Below are positions 34,820 through 45,901 of a stretch of 64,000 nt of DNA, one piece after another. The DNA lies in NCBI RefSeq assembly GCF_019703515.2, contig NC_059362.1:47441092-47505091 (forward strand), given 5' to 3'. The position numbers and the translations under genes are program-made. Each line of letters opens with the position of its first letter. Positions within the stretch are counted from its first letter, which is position 1. This DNA is from Myxocyprinus asiaticus. Taxonomy: Eukaryota; Chordata; Actinopteri; Cypriniformes; Catostomidae. The notes beneath the pieces were generated by a model. That model did no database searches. It saw only the letters and a program-made list of their open reading frames with translations, and was not told the DNA's origin.

Positions 34820-35800
34820 AGAGGAAAATATTTTTGAATCAGTTAATATCACCTGAGAGCTATATATTTAATTAGGGTGATATTAAACAATTAGGGTGCC
34901 AACATTAAATTTCACATAAATTTATACTAAATAAAACTAATAAAACAACAACAAAAAAAACTACTTTTTTTATATAAAACTTTACCAAATTTAGTGATAA
35001 ACATCAGAAATTAACTAGATATTTCACTTCAAAAGAAGGCAAAGTCCCTTTAAGGCTGCATGGGGCTTAAGTGAATCAGTGAATCTTTTATGTGAACTAG
35101 TTCATTTACATAAACCGGCTGAACAAACCGACTCTCTAAAATGAATCGAAATGAATGAAATGCATTCCTTACTCTAAGGCCTATAAGGGAATAGTTTATT
35201 TTCATTTAGATGAACTCTCTGAAAGAAATGATTCAATTCTCGCAATATAACATGAAAATGTATCGTTTTGTGAATCTGCAGAGCTACTCACTGGAAACTG
35301 TAACTCATTACTGGAAAAGCAGCACTATTGTGGAAATATCTGAGCTACTGTTACGCTATTGAAAAATTTAGTGAAGTTAGTAGCGTTGCTACTTTTAGTG
35401 AACTACTCCCCAACAATGTAAAACAAAGTGATGAAAAGCAGCATGTATCTAAATATTTGGCCATTTAAAAAATATATAAAAGGGTGCACACTTAGTGAAT
35501 CATATTTTGAATCAGTTCAAACAAACTGATTAGCTCAAATTAACCTAAAATTAAGATTTCAAAATGCAACATGTAAGAGAGAGGCCATTGTAGAAGAGTG
35601 TGTTCAATTATTGCAATGCGAAAAAAGACAGTGCCGTAACATTTTGTTTCACTTGTTACTAAAGTACCTTTACTATGTTGAAAAATTGTCACACTTCCAA
35701 AAAATATTGTTTAATGTAGTGGGATAATACTAGTATAGTACAACATATAATTTGTAACTTGAATTGCGTTGGTCCTGTAAAGTGTAGAGGTGGTGGGAAA
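34820..35800. other. Intronic sequence, nothing recognised
   Basis: AT-rich noncoding sequence without an identified element, although words such as CACTGGAAACTGTAACTCATTACTGG look like decayed dispersed repeats. Confidence 0.4.
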
Positions 35801-35809
35801 GGTGGTGCG

Positions 35810-36121
35810 AAAGGCCGATAACCGATTAATCGGCCAATCGTTTTTAAAATGTATCTATAAAATGTAAAAAAAAATAAAATAAAAAAAATACTTTCTTTAC
35901 TATGGCAGGCAAAGAGAGAGTCAAGATTTGGTGCATAACGCAGGACTTTTAAGTATAAACAAGCCTGAAACACACCAGGGACTCTTATTTTGAAATGACG
36001 AAATGATGAAAAATCTATCGGCATCTATCTACATAGATTTTTGCCGATAACCGATAGTTCCAAAAAGTAACTATCGGCACTGATTAAACGGTAAAACCGA
36101 TATATCGGTCTACCTCTAGTA
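35810..36121. mobile_element. MITE family M2, copy 1 (5'-truncated)
   Basis: The words CGATAACCGATTAATCGGCC, TTTGGTGCATAACGCAGGAC, GACACACC-like, TTGCCGATAACCGATAGTTC and the end ATATCGGTCTACCTCTAGTA match the copy at 51.95 kb. The right end, CCTCTA, is kept; the left TAGAGG end is lost. The element is noncoding. Confidence 0.8.
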
Positions 36122-37000
36122 CAGTGTTAATCTCATCAACGAAATTACAGATGAACATTTTTGTTGACAAAGGGTTTTTTGGTTTTGTCAACAATAACAA
36201 AGACGAGATGAAAAAGACATGTCATGACATTAATCAAACACTTTTAAATAAAACATACTTTTGACGAAAATTTGACAAGAAATGAATTATACTGCATATT
36301 TACACTTAAATGTCCTAATTATGCGACATTAATTAACTCACATTTGCACAGACAATAAAGCAAATAGTCAGAATGCGCAGCTTGCATTATTAATCCACTA
36401 TTTCCTTAAAAACACGCTACACGTAACGCATTATCCTAAACTGTATAAACATGAAGAATTCATGACAAACTAACTTCTAAAAGTGGCTAATACTTAATAC
36501 TTAAGTATATTCATTATATACTATTAGTCAAGTCAACCTTTATTTATAGAGCACATTTAAAAACAACAGAAGTTGACCCAAAGTGCTTTACAAATCAATC
36601 AAATAAATATACAATGACAGAGTTATATATATATAATAATAAATAAATACCTTTAAATACAGTATTCTGTAAATTCAGGAGCTTGTTTAACTTTCCATCT
36701 TCATCTTTAATATGTTTAATACATGTTCAAATAATTGTAAGTAGCTTTTATTTTATTTATTTTTTCAAAATATTTGAATATTTGGTTTAAGTTTGGTCTG
36801 TTACAGTTTGACACGTTTTTGTCATTTTGCACATTATCGTCAATAAAAATGTTGTTTTTGTTGACTAAAATTATATGCCATTTTGGTCAGAGTAAACTTG
36901 ACTAAAATGAATGAATATGACATGATGAAATATTGACCAAATTTAAAAGACATTTTCATCAAAAGATAAAACATATGACTAAAATCAAATTAAAAATAAG
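36122..37000. repeat. TTTTTGTTGAC-type dispersed repeat, two arms
   Basis: Near the left border ACATTTTTGTTGACAAAGGG and near the right GTTTTTGTTGACTAAAATTA with AAAATGAATGAATATGACAT form related blocks, as in a fish repeat rich in GTTGACGAAAAT words. In between, 36531-36595 (AAGTCAACCTTTATTTATAG and CCAAAGTGCTTTACAA) is another frequent fish repeat word pair. Exact borders were not set. Confidence 0.5.
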
Positions 37001-37814
37001 AAACTATGTGAAAATTGACACCGGCTGTGTAATATTTGAAAAATCTGACAAGAGGAACTGGTGTAGCCATCCGCCTTTCGTCAGTTTATACCGTGAGCCG
37101 CATTACCTGCGATGAGGTCAGAGCTAATTAATGAAACTCACTTCAAAGTTTGCCTTTGGAGGTCTTCTTTTTGAGTTTGTTTACCGAGGTAAATCCCAGA
37201 GCTCAAAGCAAACACTTGCACAGAGTGCCTGTCGTCTCTCGAAGAGGCGCGGGATCAGAGCATTTCCATAAACGGCGAGGGATAATGTTATTCCGCATGG
37301 CAAAAGACCCCTTCACTGGCTACAAAAGATCACGTCCAGAATCCTGAGAACACCTTATTCATCTCTAAATGAGTCTGTTTATCCTCAAGGGTCTACTGGG
37401 TGGAATTTAATGAGAGGAGAGTCGAGAATAAGAGGATAGTGCTCACGCTAGCACGACTAGGAACGATTTTATTCTCCTTAAATGTTTCTCAATCCTACAG
37501 TCGCCATCGAGCAGTTACCCAGCATCTGTGGCTGGCTTTAGTTGGTTTTAGGGTTATTTTTAACACAACTGGAAATTCTTCAATGCAGTGGTTTGCTATA
37601 GGGTTGCAGACAGCAGGGGAAAACAATACGAAATGCAATTAATAAAATTGCTCGGTTAGCTAGAAGCGTTTGTGTTCAGGCCTGAATGACCAGGTAGAAA
37701 CCATGTAAAACCAGCTGATTCCAAATGGTTTGGATCATCGTACAATAAGAGAGTAACGCCATTGGATTGCACTGGCATAAAATGTTAAATTAATTGACTG
37801 AATTTGTCCCGTAG
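37001..37814. other. Intron, complex repeat-poor stretch and acceptor
   Basis: The stretch 37040-37500 is of balanced composition with no recognised repeats. No MDGA-type exon is in it, and its open frames lack splice support. The acceptor for the next exon is TTTGTCCCGTAG at 37814. Confidence 0.45.
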
Positions 37815-37948
37815 GCACTCTGAATGCGTTTGTAAAGCAGAAAGGTCAGTCCACTTTAGACGCCGGACCGGTCTGGTCTCTCAGTGGAAACCAAGGGGAC
37901 AGATGGAGACAGGCCAAAATTAGTATCCATCCCATTTCCTCTTTCCAG
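37815..37948 (+). CDS. mdga2 exon: MAM domain, third part
   Basis: The 134-nt exon (phase 1 in, phase 0 out) codes for GTLNAFVKQKGQSTLDAGPV through AKISIHPISSFQ. It includes the WSLSGNQGDRW motif, the typical W-x-x-x-G-x-x-G-x-x-W core of MAM domains. The donor is GTGAGT. Confidence 0.96.
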
Positions 37949-39404
37949 GTGAGTGAACGACAGAATCATTCAGCTAACAGGCAGTTGTTCTGCCATGCAT
38001 GGTTCAGAGTGCATACAAGGTTATAACATATATGGAGCTTAAACGAAATGCTGTCAAACACACATCTGTGCCCACACACATATATAGTACTGGGCCCAGC
38101 TACTACTTGGTTGGCAACTGTAAACAAAGGTTTTTACAAATAGAGTTAATTAGACACATTTGTACAGGTATTAATCTTTGTTGAAAGTATATGTTTACAT
38201 GCCATAAAGTCAGTGGACATGCAATAATTAAAAGTTAGGCAAAATCTTCTTCCATTTTCCACAGGAGTTTTTTTTTTAAATAGGATCAAATGGGCAGATT
38301 CAATTCATATCAAACTCTATTGGCAAGATAAATTTAAGTGTATATTGCCAATGCATTATTAGACACTATACATATAGATATAAACATATGGCATATTGCC
38401 TGTATCTCTCCCAAACCTGTCTCACTGCTTGCAGGTGAAGCCTCTATTCTTCGTCCAGTAAATCCGCACCTGTGTTTATTATGCTCGGGCACATGCATCG
38501 CGTGTATTTGTGCTAGGATGTGCAGTCGAGTCTCGCATGTACCTACTAAAATTGATATATGCCAATTTTATCCACAGGAAGTGAGGAAAAACATGAGTGA
38601 AGTTTCAGGAAGTGAAAAAAAAGAAGACAGATACTGCATTAATTGCGTAATTTTTATTTCTTTACACGATAAATGGTCAACTATTAATCGTAGGGAATAA
38701 TGTGTTGTATTTCCCAGCCCTAATATATAAATACTAGAAATAGGACGATAATACAGAATTTCGATATATATCGCGAACCAAAAAAATTCTATATTTAGAA
38801 ATTTGCCACATTGTTTTCTGTCCATGTGATCATAAATGAAATGATCCGTCAAACGTCATAATCTCTCTATCGCTTTTTTCTACACTGTTTACAGAGTTCA
38901 CACAAGGTCCTTAAAGTGCTTGAATTTAGCTTTTAGAAATGTAAGAACTGGAAAATCACCTTGTTTTGATGAAAAGTGCTTGAGATTAAAACAGATCGTT
39001 TCCTCCGTGTAATGTGTGTCCATCAAAGATGAGGCGACTCCGCTTTCATTGAATAATGTCTTAATATCCTTTCTGTTCTTTACAGTCAGATAAAAAATAC
39101 AAAGTAATATTAATTTTAATCTCACACAGCATGGATGCGCTAAAGAAACCGAGAGATTCTCGTTAATGTTTGCTGAACACTGTGAAATGCACATTTAAAC
39201 CCTTAAAGTGACATTAACCTTTTTAGCATTTCTTATACAAATGAATGTAAACTCAGTGTTTTTACTTGTCAATTGTACACATTTTTTCAAATAGTGATAG
39301 CTCATATCATTATTATTTATTATATATAATATTAATTATGTATTTTTACAAAGTTAAATTTTGATTATAACAATGACAAACAAATTATTAAAAATAAAAT
39401 ATAC
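37949..39404. other. Intronic sequence, nothing recognised
   Basis: Noncoding sequence. A short frame at 38338-38700 has no domain. I saw no clear element ends. Confidence 0.4.
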
Positions 39405-39805
39405 AGGGGTCTGGGTAGCTCAGCGAGTATTGACGCTGACAATCACACCTGGAGTCGCGAGTTTGAATCCAGAGTGTGCTGAGTGACTCCAGTCAGATCT
39501 CCTAAGCAACCAAATTGGCCCGGTTGCTAGGGAGGGTAGAGTCACATGGGGTAACCTCCTCGTGGTCGCTATAATGTGGTTCTCGCTCTCAGTGGGGTGT
39601 GTAGTGTGTTGTGCGTGGATGACAAGTCACATGATAAGATGCGCGGATTGACGGTCTCAGACGCGGAGGCAACTGAGATTCGTCCTCCACCACCCGGATT
39701 GAGGCGAGTCATTACGCCACCATGAGGACTTAGAGTGCATTGGGAATTGGGCATTCCAAATTGGGAAGAAAAGGGGAGAAAATCAAAATAAATAAATAAA
39801 TAAAA
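39405..39805 (+). mobile_element. tRNA-derived SINE, about 390 bp
   Basis: The head GGTCTGGGTAGCTCAGCGAG carries an A box (TAGCTCAGCGAG) and a B-box-like GAGTTTGAATCCAG near 39458-39471. The body has GCAACCAAATTGGCCCGGTT and CCTCCTCGTGGTCGCTATAA, and the 3' end is GGGAGAAAATCAAAATAAAT with an (AAAT)n tail. The overall form resembles the HAmo-type SINEs of cyprinids as I remember them; the name is not certain. It is in + orientation in the intron before the last MAM exon. Confidence 0.88.
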
Positions 39806-40945
39806 TATACACTTTCACATACTTTTTTCAGGACAGGTTTTGTTCAGTTCTATTGCTCGCTCTGCATCTGATCAGCCTGAATGTGTCTCACTATTTTTGA
39901 AAGCTTATTTGTTTGTGATCTTTTCTTATAGAGAAACTCTTGTAATTATTATAATAATGTGTATTTTGCTCAAACATTTTTTCTGAAAATAAAACAACTT
40001 CAGGCACATTCATCACTGTGAACTTCTAAAAAGAAAAATCTTTTTTCACACTCTCACTACTTTATTTCATTTTTCTACCAACACTGTCCAACAGTGTATG
40101 CAACAGTGCATCACAGATGGATTTATGTCATTTTTGGCTTTTTTTATATCTTTTATTTTTCATCATTGGATGGCGTTTAATAGAATTCTGTGCTGGAAAT
40201 GATGCTGATGGAAATTAGATTTGTTACGTTTTTTTTAATAAAATGACTGACTCCTTTGTCTTGCTAAGGCTAATTTTATAGATAACATTTTATGTATTCG
40301 AAATACACACAATTAAATCAGATTTTCCCACTTTTTGCATAATTTAGCAAAACATTATCCTGATTGGAAATTACCTAACCCTTACCCTTAGAGACAGTCA
40401 TAATGTTTTTTTAATTCATGGACATAATTTTCACACAATACATATTGAAATGCCTAATTTATTTCATTCTTTGTTAAAATGATCATAGTTTTAAAAATGT
40501 AATAATTCGTATTTTTATAAAGTATTTTCATAGTTTAATATTGAAAGTCTGGGTCTGGGACTAAACTAAAACAGTCAAATCTATACATAAAAGACATTTG
40601 AAAAGTACCAGAAGCCTTGTACAAAGTTTCCAATTCAGTTTTAAAGTGTCCTTCATATAACAATAAGGAAAAAGTAAAAATTTGTTTGTTTGAATAAAAA
40701 TCAACACCTGGAACATGAAAGTGCCAGAGGTTTAAGGAAACACCCATATTGATGACTTGACTATAATTGTACAATGTGGAAAATAGTCATAATAAAGCAT
40801 GTGTAGATGTGTTCAAACTTGAGTAGTTGTGTATATAGAATGCCACGTCTTTTGTTTTGTTAGAAAATGACAGAAAATGGTTTATAGACTCTAGAAATGA
40901 CTTGTGTGACGTGTAAGGATGTTTTCTGTCTATTTTGTCCCACAG
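39806..40945. other. Intronic sequence and acceptor
   Basis: AT-rich noncoding sequence ending in the acceptor TATTTTGTCCCACAG at 40945. No repeat ends or gene were recognised. Confidence 0.45.
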
Positions 40946-41045
40946 GTGATATTTGAGGGAATTCGTGGTCCAGGCATCGAGGGAGATATCGCCGTTGATG
41001 ATGTCACTCTTGAGGAGGGCGAGTGCCCTGACCCTCCATCCAATC
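40946..41045 (+). CDS. mdga2 exon: end of MAM domain
   Basis: The 100-nt exon (phase 0 in, phase 1 out) codes for [20 protein letters not shown] and then [13 protein letters not shown]. It contains the canonical GDIA-DDV motif and the fourth MAM cysteine that close the domain. The donor is GTATGT. The string [14 protein letters not shown] matches MDGA2 in my memory. Confidence 0.97.
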
Positions 41046-41880
41046 GTATGTATCAAGCATGTATCTCCATGGTTACCAGCCCACAACTGTGTGCGCACCA
41101 GCAACCACAATTTTGTCCAGGAGAGCTCAGTAATTACACGAGAGAGCAAACAACAAGAAAAATAGAAATGAAAATAGATAATGAAATTGCTCTTTGTGAG
41201 CAAATAAAAATCTGCTTTTCCTTTCTGGACCAAAACTTCAGATGTTCAGTTATAAAATGAAGTTATTTTTTGATCATTATAATAAGGTTTAAATATTACA
41301 CAGTGCAAACAAAATCTTTTCTTAATCAGTATTTTTTGTCTTGTTTTACAGTGAAAATGTCATCATAACATTCTAGATAAACTGACATGAGAAACAAAAT
41401 TGTCTTCAGAGAATATATATTGAAATCATTCATTGCATTAATCTTGTTTTAAGGATGTTCAGATATTCTGTTTGCAGTGCGGGTCATACCTGATATTTGT
41501 TTGTGCCGTAAATCCCAGATTCATAGACATCTATAGAATGATAAAACAATTATGAAAGATATTATGCAACAGAAGTTGCATGTATATTATAATCATGTAT
41601 TACATAATATAATTTACCAATTTATAACTAATTATAAACACATATGAGAACTAATAAGTATATAGGCTATTATGGGTGAATCTTATGAAAAAATGTCCAT
41701 GTCATGTTTCACCCCAAAATCTAAAGAAAGAAATAAGAAGCCTATTTTAGGACCATTCCAACATTATTTTCAAGACAAATAAACACTTAATTAACACACA
41801 TTATTTTTAAATTAATTAAATGAATATTCCAAGTTCAATACAGTAAGGCACTGTAAATATGTAAATAAGCCTATAAATAT
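41046..41880. other. Last-intron sequence, nothing recognised
   Basis: AT-rich noncoding sequence between the MAM-end exon and the M1 repeat. No gene was recognised. Confidence 0.4.
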
Positions 41881-41883
41881 GTT

Positions 41884-42044
41884 ATCACACTAATATCATG
41901 TTAACACACATATTGTTTATGTCTTGTGTCTATACTTTTGAAACAGTGAGTGTTTTAACATTTACAGATTGGCCCCATTCACTTCCATTGTAAGTGTCTC
42001 ACTTTAACCCAGAGTTTTACTTTTTCTTAAGAAAAGGAGGGTTC
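41884..42044 (+). mobile_element. MITE family M1, copy B (truncated)
   Basis: It begins ATCACACTAATATCATGTTA, continues TTGTGTCTATACTTTTGAAA and CCCCATTCACTTCCATTGTA, and breaks off at AAAAGGAGGGTTCAACTT, where the DIRS element begins. The missing last third (CAACATTATG-CTGTCGATTG part) suggests the DIRS insertion or a deletion removed it. Confidence 0.8.
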
Positions 42045-42485
42045 AACTTCTGTCACTCACTCGACGTTGTGTCGATGTAGTGACACTAGGGGTCGCTCTT
42101 GAGAGCCCCGAACACCTCTGTTCTTTTGAGAAAAGGCCAATGAGAATTGGCGAGTGGAATTTGCATTCCACTCCCCCGGACATACGTGTATAAAAGGAGA
42201 AGGAATGCCCACTCTCATTCAGATTTTGTCTTCGGAGCCGAGCGGTTGTACTATCAGCGAGCTGAATACTACTGCTATTCCATTCACCTCTTAAGAAGTG
42301 TATGCTGTTGGATATACGGCGCATTTCCAGCGGCTTTCTCTCCTTCCGCACGACGAGTGCCGATTTCGCCCCTGGGCACTTCGACAGCGCTAAAAGAGTG
42401 TATATTCCTGCTAAAGAGTATATTTTCTCTATTAGAGCACACACATTGACATTGAACGTCTTTTTAAAGATGTGTATTTATAAAG

Positions 42486-43677
42486 ATGCCTTTCCGTCTT
42501 TGTGTGATTCCTGGATGCGGTCGTTATCTCTCCGCCTCCGACGGCCACAGGCGCTGCCTCACGTGTCTGGGCAGCAATCATGTTCATGTTCTCATTGCGA
42601 GAATATGACCATGGCAATATTGCGGTTGCGGCTTTCCTTCTTCCGAAGCGGGCAAGCCAATCTAGCTGCCCCCCGCACTGCGCCTTCTACCCACGGGTAT
42701 GAGGCCGGCCCGGCTAGCGCTGGAGGCGATTTGGGGAGTTCAATGGGCGCGGTCTCGCCGGGTAATTCCCCGCGGACCTCTCGTTCCCCAGCACGTTCGT
42801 TTGCTCCCATCCGGTTCCGAATTGAGTCCAGCCTGCCTCATGGCCAGCTTGACGTCTCTTTCGGGGCCTGCGAGCAGGATGAGTCTCCGATCACTGCATC
42901 GGAGAGTGCACTGGTGATGTCGGACGCTGAGGACTTGACTGGGCTGCCACCTTTGGGTCTGCCCGCCCAGTCTGAGGCTGATGCAGAGCTGACCACCATG
43001 CTTGCCCGGGCCGCCATGAGTACCGGGTTGGACTGGAACCCTCCACCCTCCCCTGAGCGCTCGCGGCTTGATGATTGGTTCCTGGGTTCGGGGCACCGCT
43101 CACGGCAACCCCCCCCCCAGTTCCATTCTTTCCGGAGGTGCACGACGAACTGACAAGGTCGTGGAGGGCACCTTTTGCTGCCTGAAACAGACATCTGGGT
43201 TCATCCGCTCTCACTACCCTCGACGGCGGGGCGGTCCACGGGTACACGGAGGTCCCTCAGGTGGATAAGGCGGTTGTGATGCACCTGTGCCCGCAAAATG
43301 CCGCCACCTGGCGGGATCGTCCGGCGCTCCCCTCCAGAGCCTGTAGGACTACGTTGTCTCTGGCGACCAAAGCCTACAGTGCTGCTGGACAGGCCACCTC
43401 CGCCCTGCATGCCATGGCCCTCCTGCAGGTACACCAGGCCAAGGCACTAAAAGAACTGTACGTGGGTAGTCCTGATCCCGATGTGCTGCAGGAGCTGCAC
43501 TCGGCGACCGACCTCGCCCTCCGGGCAACGAAGGTCATTGTGCGAGCACTCAGGCAGGCGATGTCCACCTTGGTGGTCCAGGAGCGCCACCTATGGCTGA
43601 ATCTGGTCAAGATGAGGAACGCCGACAAAGCACGCTTTCCAGATTGGACTTTTCAGCGACACCGTTCTCGGCAGTGA
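42486..43677 (+). pseudogene. DIRS gag-like gene, frameshifted
   Basis: The start MPFRLCVIPGCGRYLS (42486) with C-x-x-C spacing (RRCLTCLG) is typical of the DIRS gag N-terminus, but a stop follows after about 40 codons. The next part continues in another frame from about 42590 (SCSHCENMTMAILRLRLSFF) to RSRLDDWFLG and stops near 43153, shortly after a run of C at 43110-43119 that is a likely frameshift site. The third part is open from 43261 (MDKAVVMHLCP) to 43677, ending FPDWTFQRHRSRQ. At least two frame changes make it non-functional. Confidence 0.85.
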
Positions 43678-43965
43678 AGAAGCAGACGGAGGCCATCCAG
43701 CACATCTTGCCCCAGCGCAGCTCAAGATCCCACACCCCATCTTCTCGCCGAGGGCGTCCCCCTGCGGCAGCGAAAACCGAGCCCAGCTCTTGGCCCCAGC
43801 GTAGAGCCCCCCGTCTCACGGGCCGGCACAAGGACCCGGAAGGCTCCTAAGCGCCCCTGAGACAGACAACCCAGGGAGCGAGACGTCCACTACGGAGCTG
43901 GTATCCAGACCACTCCATCCCCCGGTGGAGGGCCAGAAGGTAAATCTTTTGTTTCCTTCTCTTTT

Positions 43966-44969
43966 TTGTTCGCCGCACCCATACCCAAATTGTCAAAAAA
44001 AGAGCGGTTTCCTCACTCCTTGGGTCACATAATCGGTGTTCAGGACCACCATTGTCACGGCGACCAGACACCGAGCACACACCCAAGAGGTCGTCCTCCT
44101 CAGTCGCTAACCTGCCCTATGCCGGATACGCAGAGCAAGGTAAGTGCTTCGAGGTCCCCCGAAGCAACGCTCCTCAACATGGTGTCACCTGCTCCTCCCC
44201 ACCGCAAGGCCCCACCTACAGGTACATCAGACGCGATTGTCCCTTTAGTGCTAACGCTTTCCAACTCGTCGCGGTGGCTGGCCAGGACCATCCAACTTGG
44301 CTACGCGATTAAGTTCGCCAGGCGCCCGCCCCGGTTCAGCGGCATCCGCTTCACTTCAGTGCAGGGCGAGAACGCCACCACCCTGCGTGCAGAGATCGCG
44401 ACCCTTCTTCGTAAGGGCGCGATAGAGCCTGTCCCTCCAGCCGAAATGGGGGAAGGGTTCTACAGCCCTTACTTCATCGTACCAAAGAAAGGTGGTGGGT
44501 TGCGGCTAATCTTGGACCTGCGAGTTCTGAACCGGGCCTTACACAGACTCCCGTTCAAGATGCTAACCCAGAAACACATTTTGACATGCGTCTGGCATCA
44601 AGATTGGTTCACGGCGGTAGACCTGAAGGATGCATACTTTCACGTCTCGGTTTTACCTCGACACAGACCCTTCCTATGGTTTGCTTTCGACGGCCGGGCG
44701 TATCAGTACAAGGTCTTCCCCTTCGGCCTCTCCCTGTCCCCTCGTGTCTTCACGAAAGTCGCAGAGGCAGCTCTTGCCCCGTTAAGGGAAGTGGGTGTCC
44801 ACATAATCAATTACCTCGACGACTGTCTGATTCTAGCACACTCTCGAGAGTTGCTGTGCGCCCACAGGGACCTGGTGCTCAGGCACCTCAGCCATCTAGG
44901 GCTTCGGGTCAACCGGGAAAAGAGCAAGCTCTCCCCGGTTCAGAGCATCTCTTTTCTCGGCATGGAGTA
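43966..44969 (+). pseudogene. DIRS reverse transcriptase, truncated
   Basis: The open frame contains RT motifs in order: SPYFIVPKKGGGLRLILDL, FTAVDLKDAYFHV, YQYKVFPFGLSLSPRVFTK and the catalytic YLDDCL, then LGLRVNREKS and FLGME. This order and the KDAYFHV / FGLSLSPR wording are those of DIRS-type RT. The frame ends at 44969 where unrelated repeat sequence abuts, so RNase H and everything after it is lost. The RT core itself has no internal stop. Confidence 0.92.
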
Positions 44970-45575
44970 AAACCATAGCAGTAATACAGGAAAATGGTAA
45001 ATAAATTTTTTTTAAAAGATTAGCCTAAAACAATCATGGTTACTACAATATTACTATAGAAAGAAAAAATGTTTTCCCCAAAAAACTATGGTTACAACAG
45101 TCTACAGTATTGATAGCACTTTATTATAAGGTTACATTTGTTAACATTAATAAATGCATTAGGTATCATTAACTAACAATGAACTAATTATTGTTAATAT
45201 TAGTTTGTAGTACATTAACTAATGTAAACATACATATTTTGATTTAAAAAATCATATGTTGAAATTTACATGAACCAAGAATAATAAATGTTAGTTCATG
45301 TTAACTAATGTTGTTTACTAATGTTAACAAATTTAACCTTTTTTAAAGTGTTAACACAATGTTACTATAGTAAAAGCATAGTTAAACTATGGTATAACCA
45401 TGATACCCACAAAATTATGATTTTTATTATCAAGGTTTTTGTTTTCCTGTATTATCACTATGGTTTCACAAAGAATATCTTATTGTATTAGATAAAATAT
45501 GCTTACTGTATTAAAACCATGGTAAATGTACTGCGAGGGAACGCAAAACTATTTCAGAAAAGGATCCATATAATT
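44970..45575 (+). repeat. Repeat family R3, copy 1 (AACCATGGTAA type)
   Basis: The block holds GCCTAAAACAATCATGGTTA, TAGCACTTTATTATAAGGTT, ACATTTGTTAACATTAATAA and ends AAACCATGGTAAATGTACTG, CGAGGGAACGCAAAACTATT. An inverted copy is at 54.67-55.2 kb and another + copy at 56.73-57.56 plus 60.73-60.81 kb. It adjoins the broken 3' end of the DIRS element. Confidence 0.75.
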
Positions 45576-45812
45576 GTCATGACAGTAATGTTACATTGCT
45601 AAAAAATCCGAATGCTCTTAAAAATAGGCTTCATTTCTTTTATGCAAAATCTAATTTCTTATTTATTCATTTTTTTTATTATTTATTATGTTCTTTCTAA
45701 TTTTGGGAAGAAATACGGAGTGAACATCATTTTGACATTTTATTTTGCGAGATACATCCATTCAGTTCAAATCTAACATCTCTCCTGCTGTCTCTCTGTC
45801 TTTTTCTTTCAG
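45576..45812. other. Intron end and acceptor of last exon
   Basis: Noncoding sequence ending in a strong pyrimidine tract and acceptor, TGTCTTTTTCTTTCAG, at 45812. Confidence 0.7.
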
Positions 45813-45901
45813 CTATTAGAGGAATGGCTTCAAACAGAGTCTGCAGTTTATGGCCGTTGTGCGTCACGCTGTTTCTCACGCTGCTGATTCGTCAGAGGTG
45901 A
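45813..45901 (+). CDS. mdga2 last exon: GPI-signal tail
   Basis: The first two bases complete a Pro codon with the preceding exon. The exon then encodes IRGMASNRVCSLWPLC and VTLFLTLLIRQR before TGA at 45899-45901. A short polar stretch (SNPIRGMASN) with small residues suitable for the GPI-attachment site, then about 15 hydrophobic residues ending close to the C-terminus, is the layout of a GPI-anchor signal, as expected for MDGA proteins. The attachment residue is not determined (a Ser or Asn in MASN is likely). Confidence 0.9.

Larger units (their letters stand above)
42045..44969 (+). mobile_element. DIRS-like retrotransposon, 3'-truncated
   Basis: A terminal sequence starting CTGTCACTCACTCGACGTTG, with TCGATGTAGTGACACTAGGG and CCCCCGGACATACGTGTATA, matches the left terminal repeat of teleost DIRS elements as I remember them. 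A gag-like region and a DIRS-type reverse transcriptase follow, then the element stops inside RT. RNase H, the methyltransferase-like domain and the tyrosine recombinase, all expected further 3', are absent, as is the right terminal repeat. It sits in + orientation in the last mdga2 intron. Confidence 0.88.

Noticed and set aside
40787..41233. 148-codon minus-strand frame overlapping the last MAM exon
   Set aside because: The + strand exon has matching splice sites and a conserved domain; the antisense frame has neither.
42592..43247. Minus-strand frames of about 118 codons opposite the DIRS gag
   Set aside because: Antisense shadows of GC-rich coding sequence; no domain.
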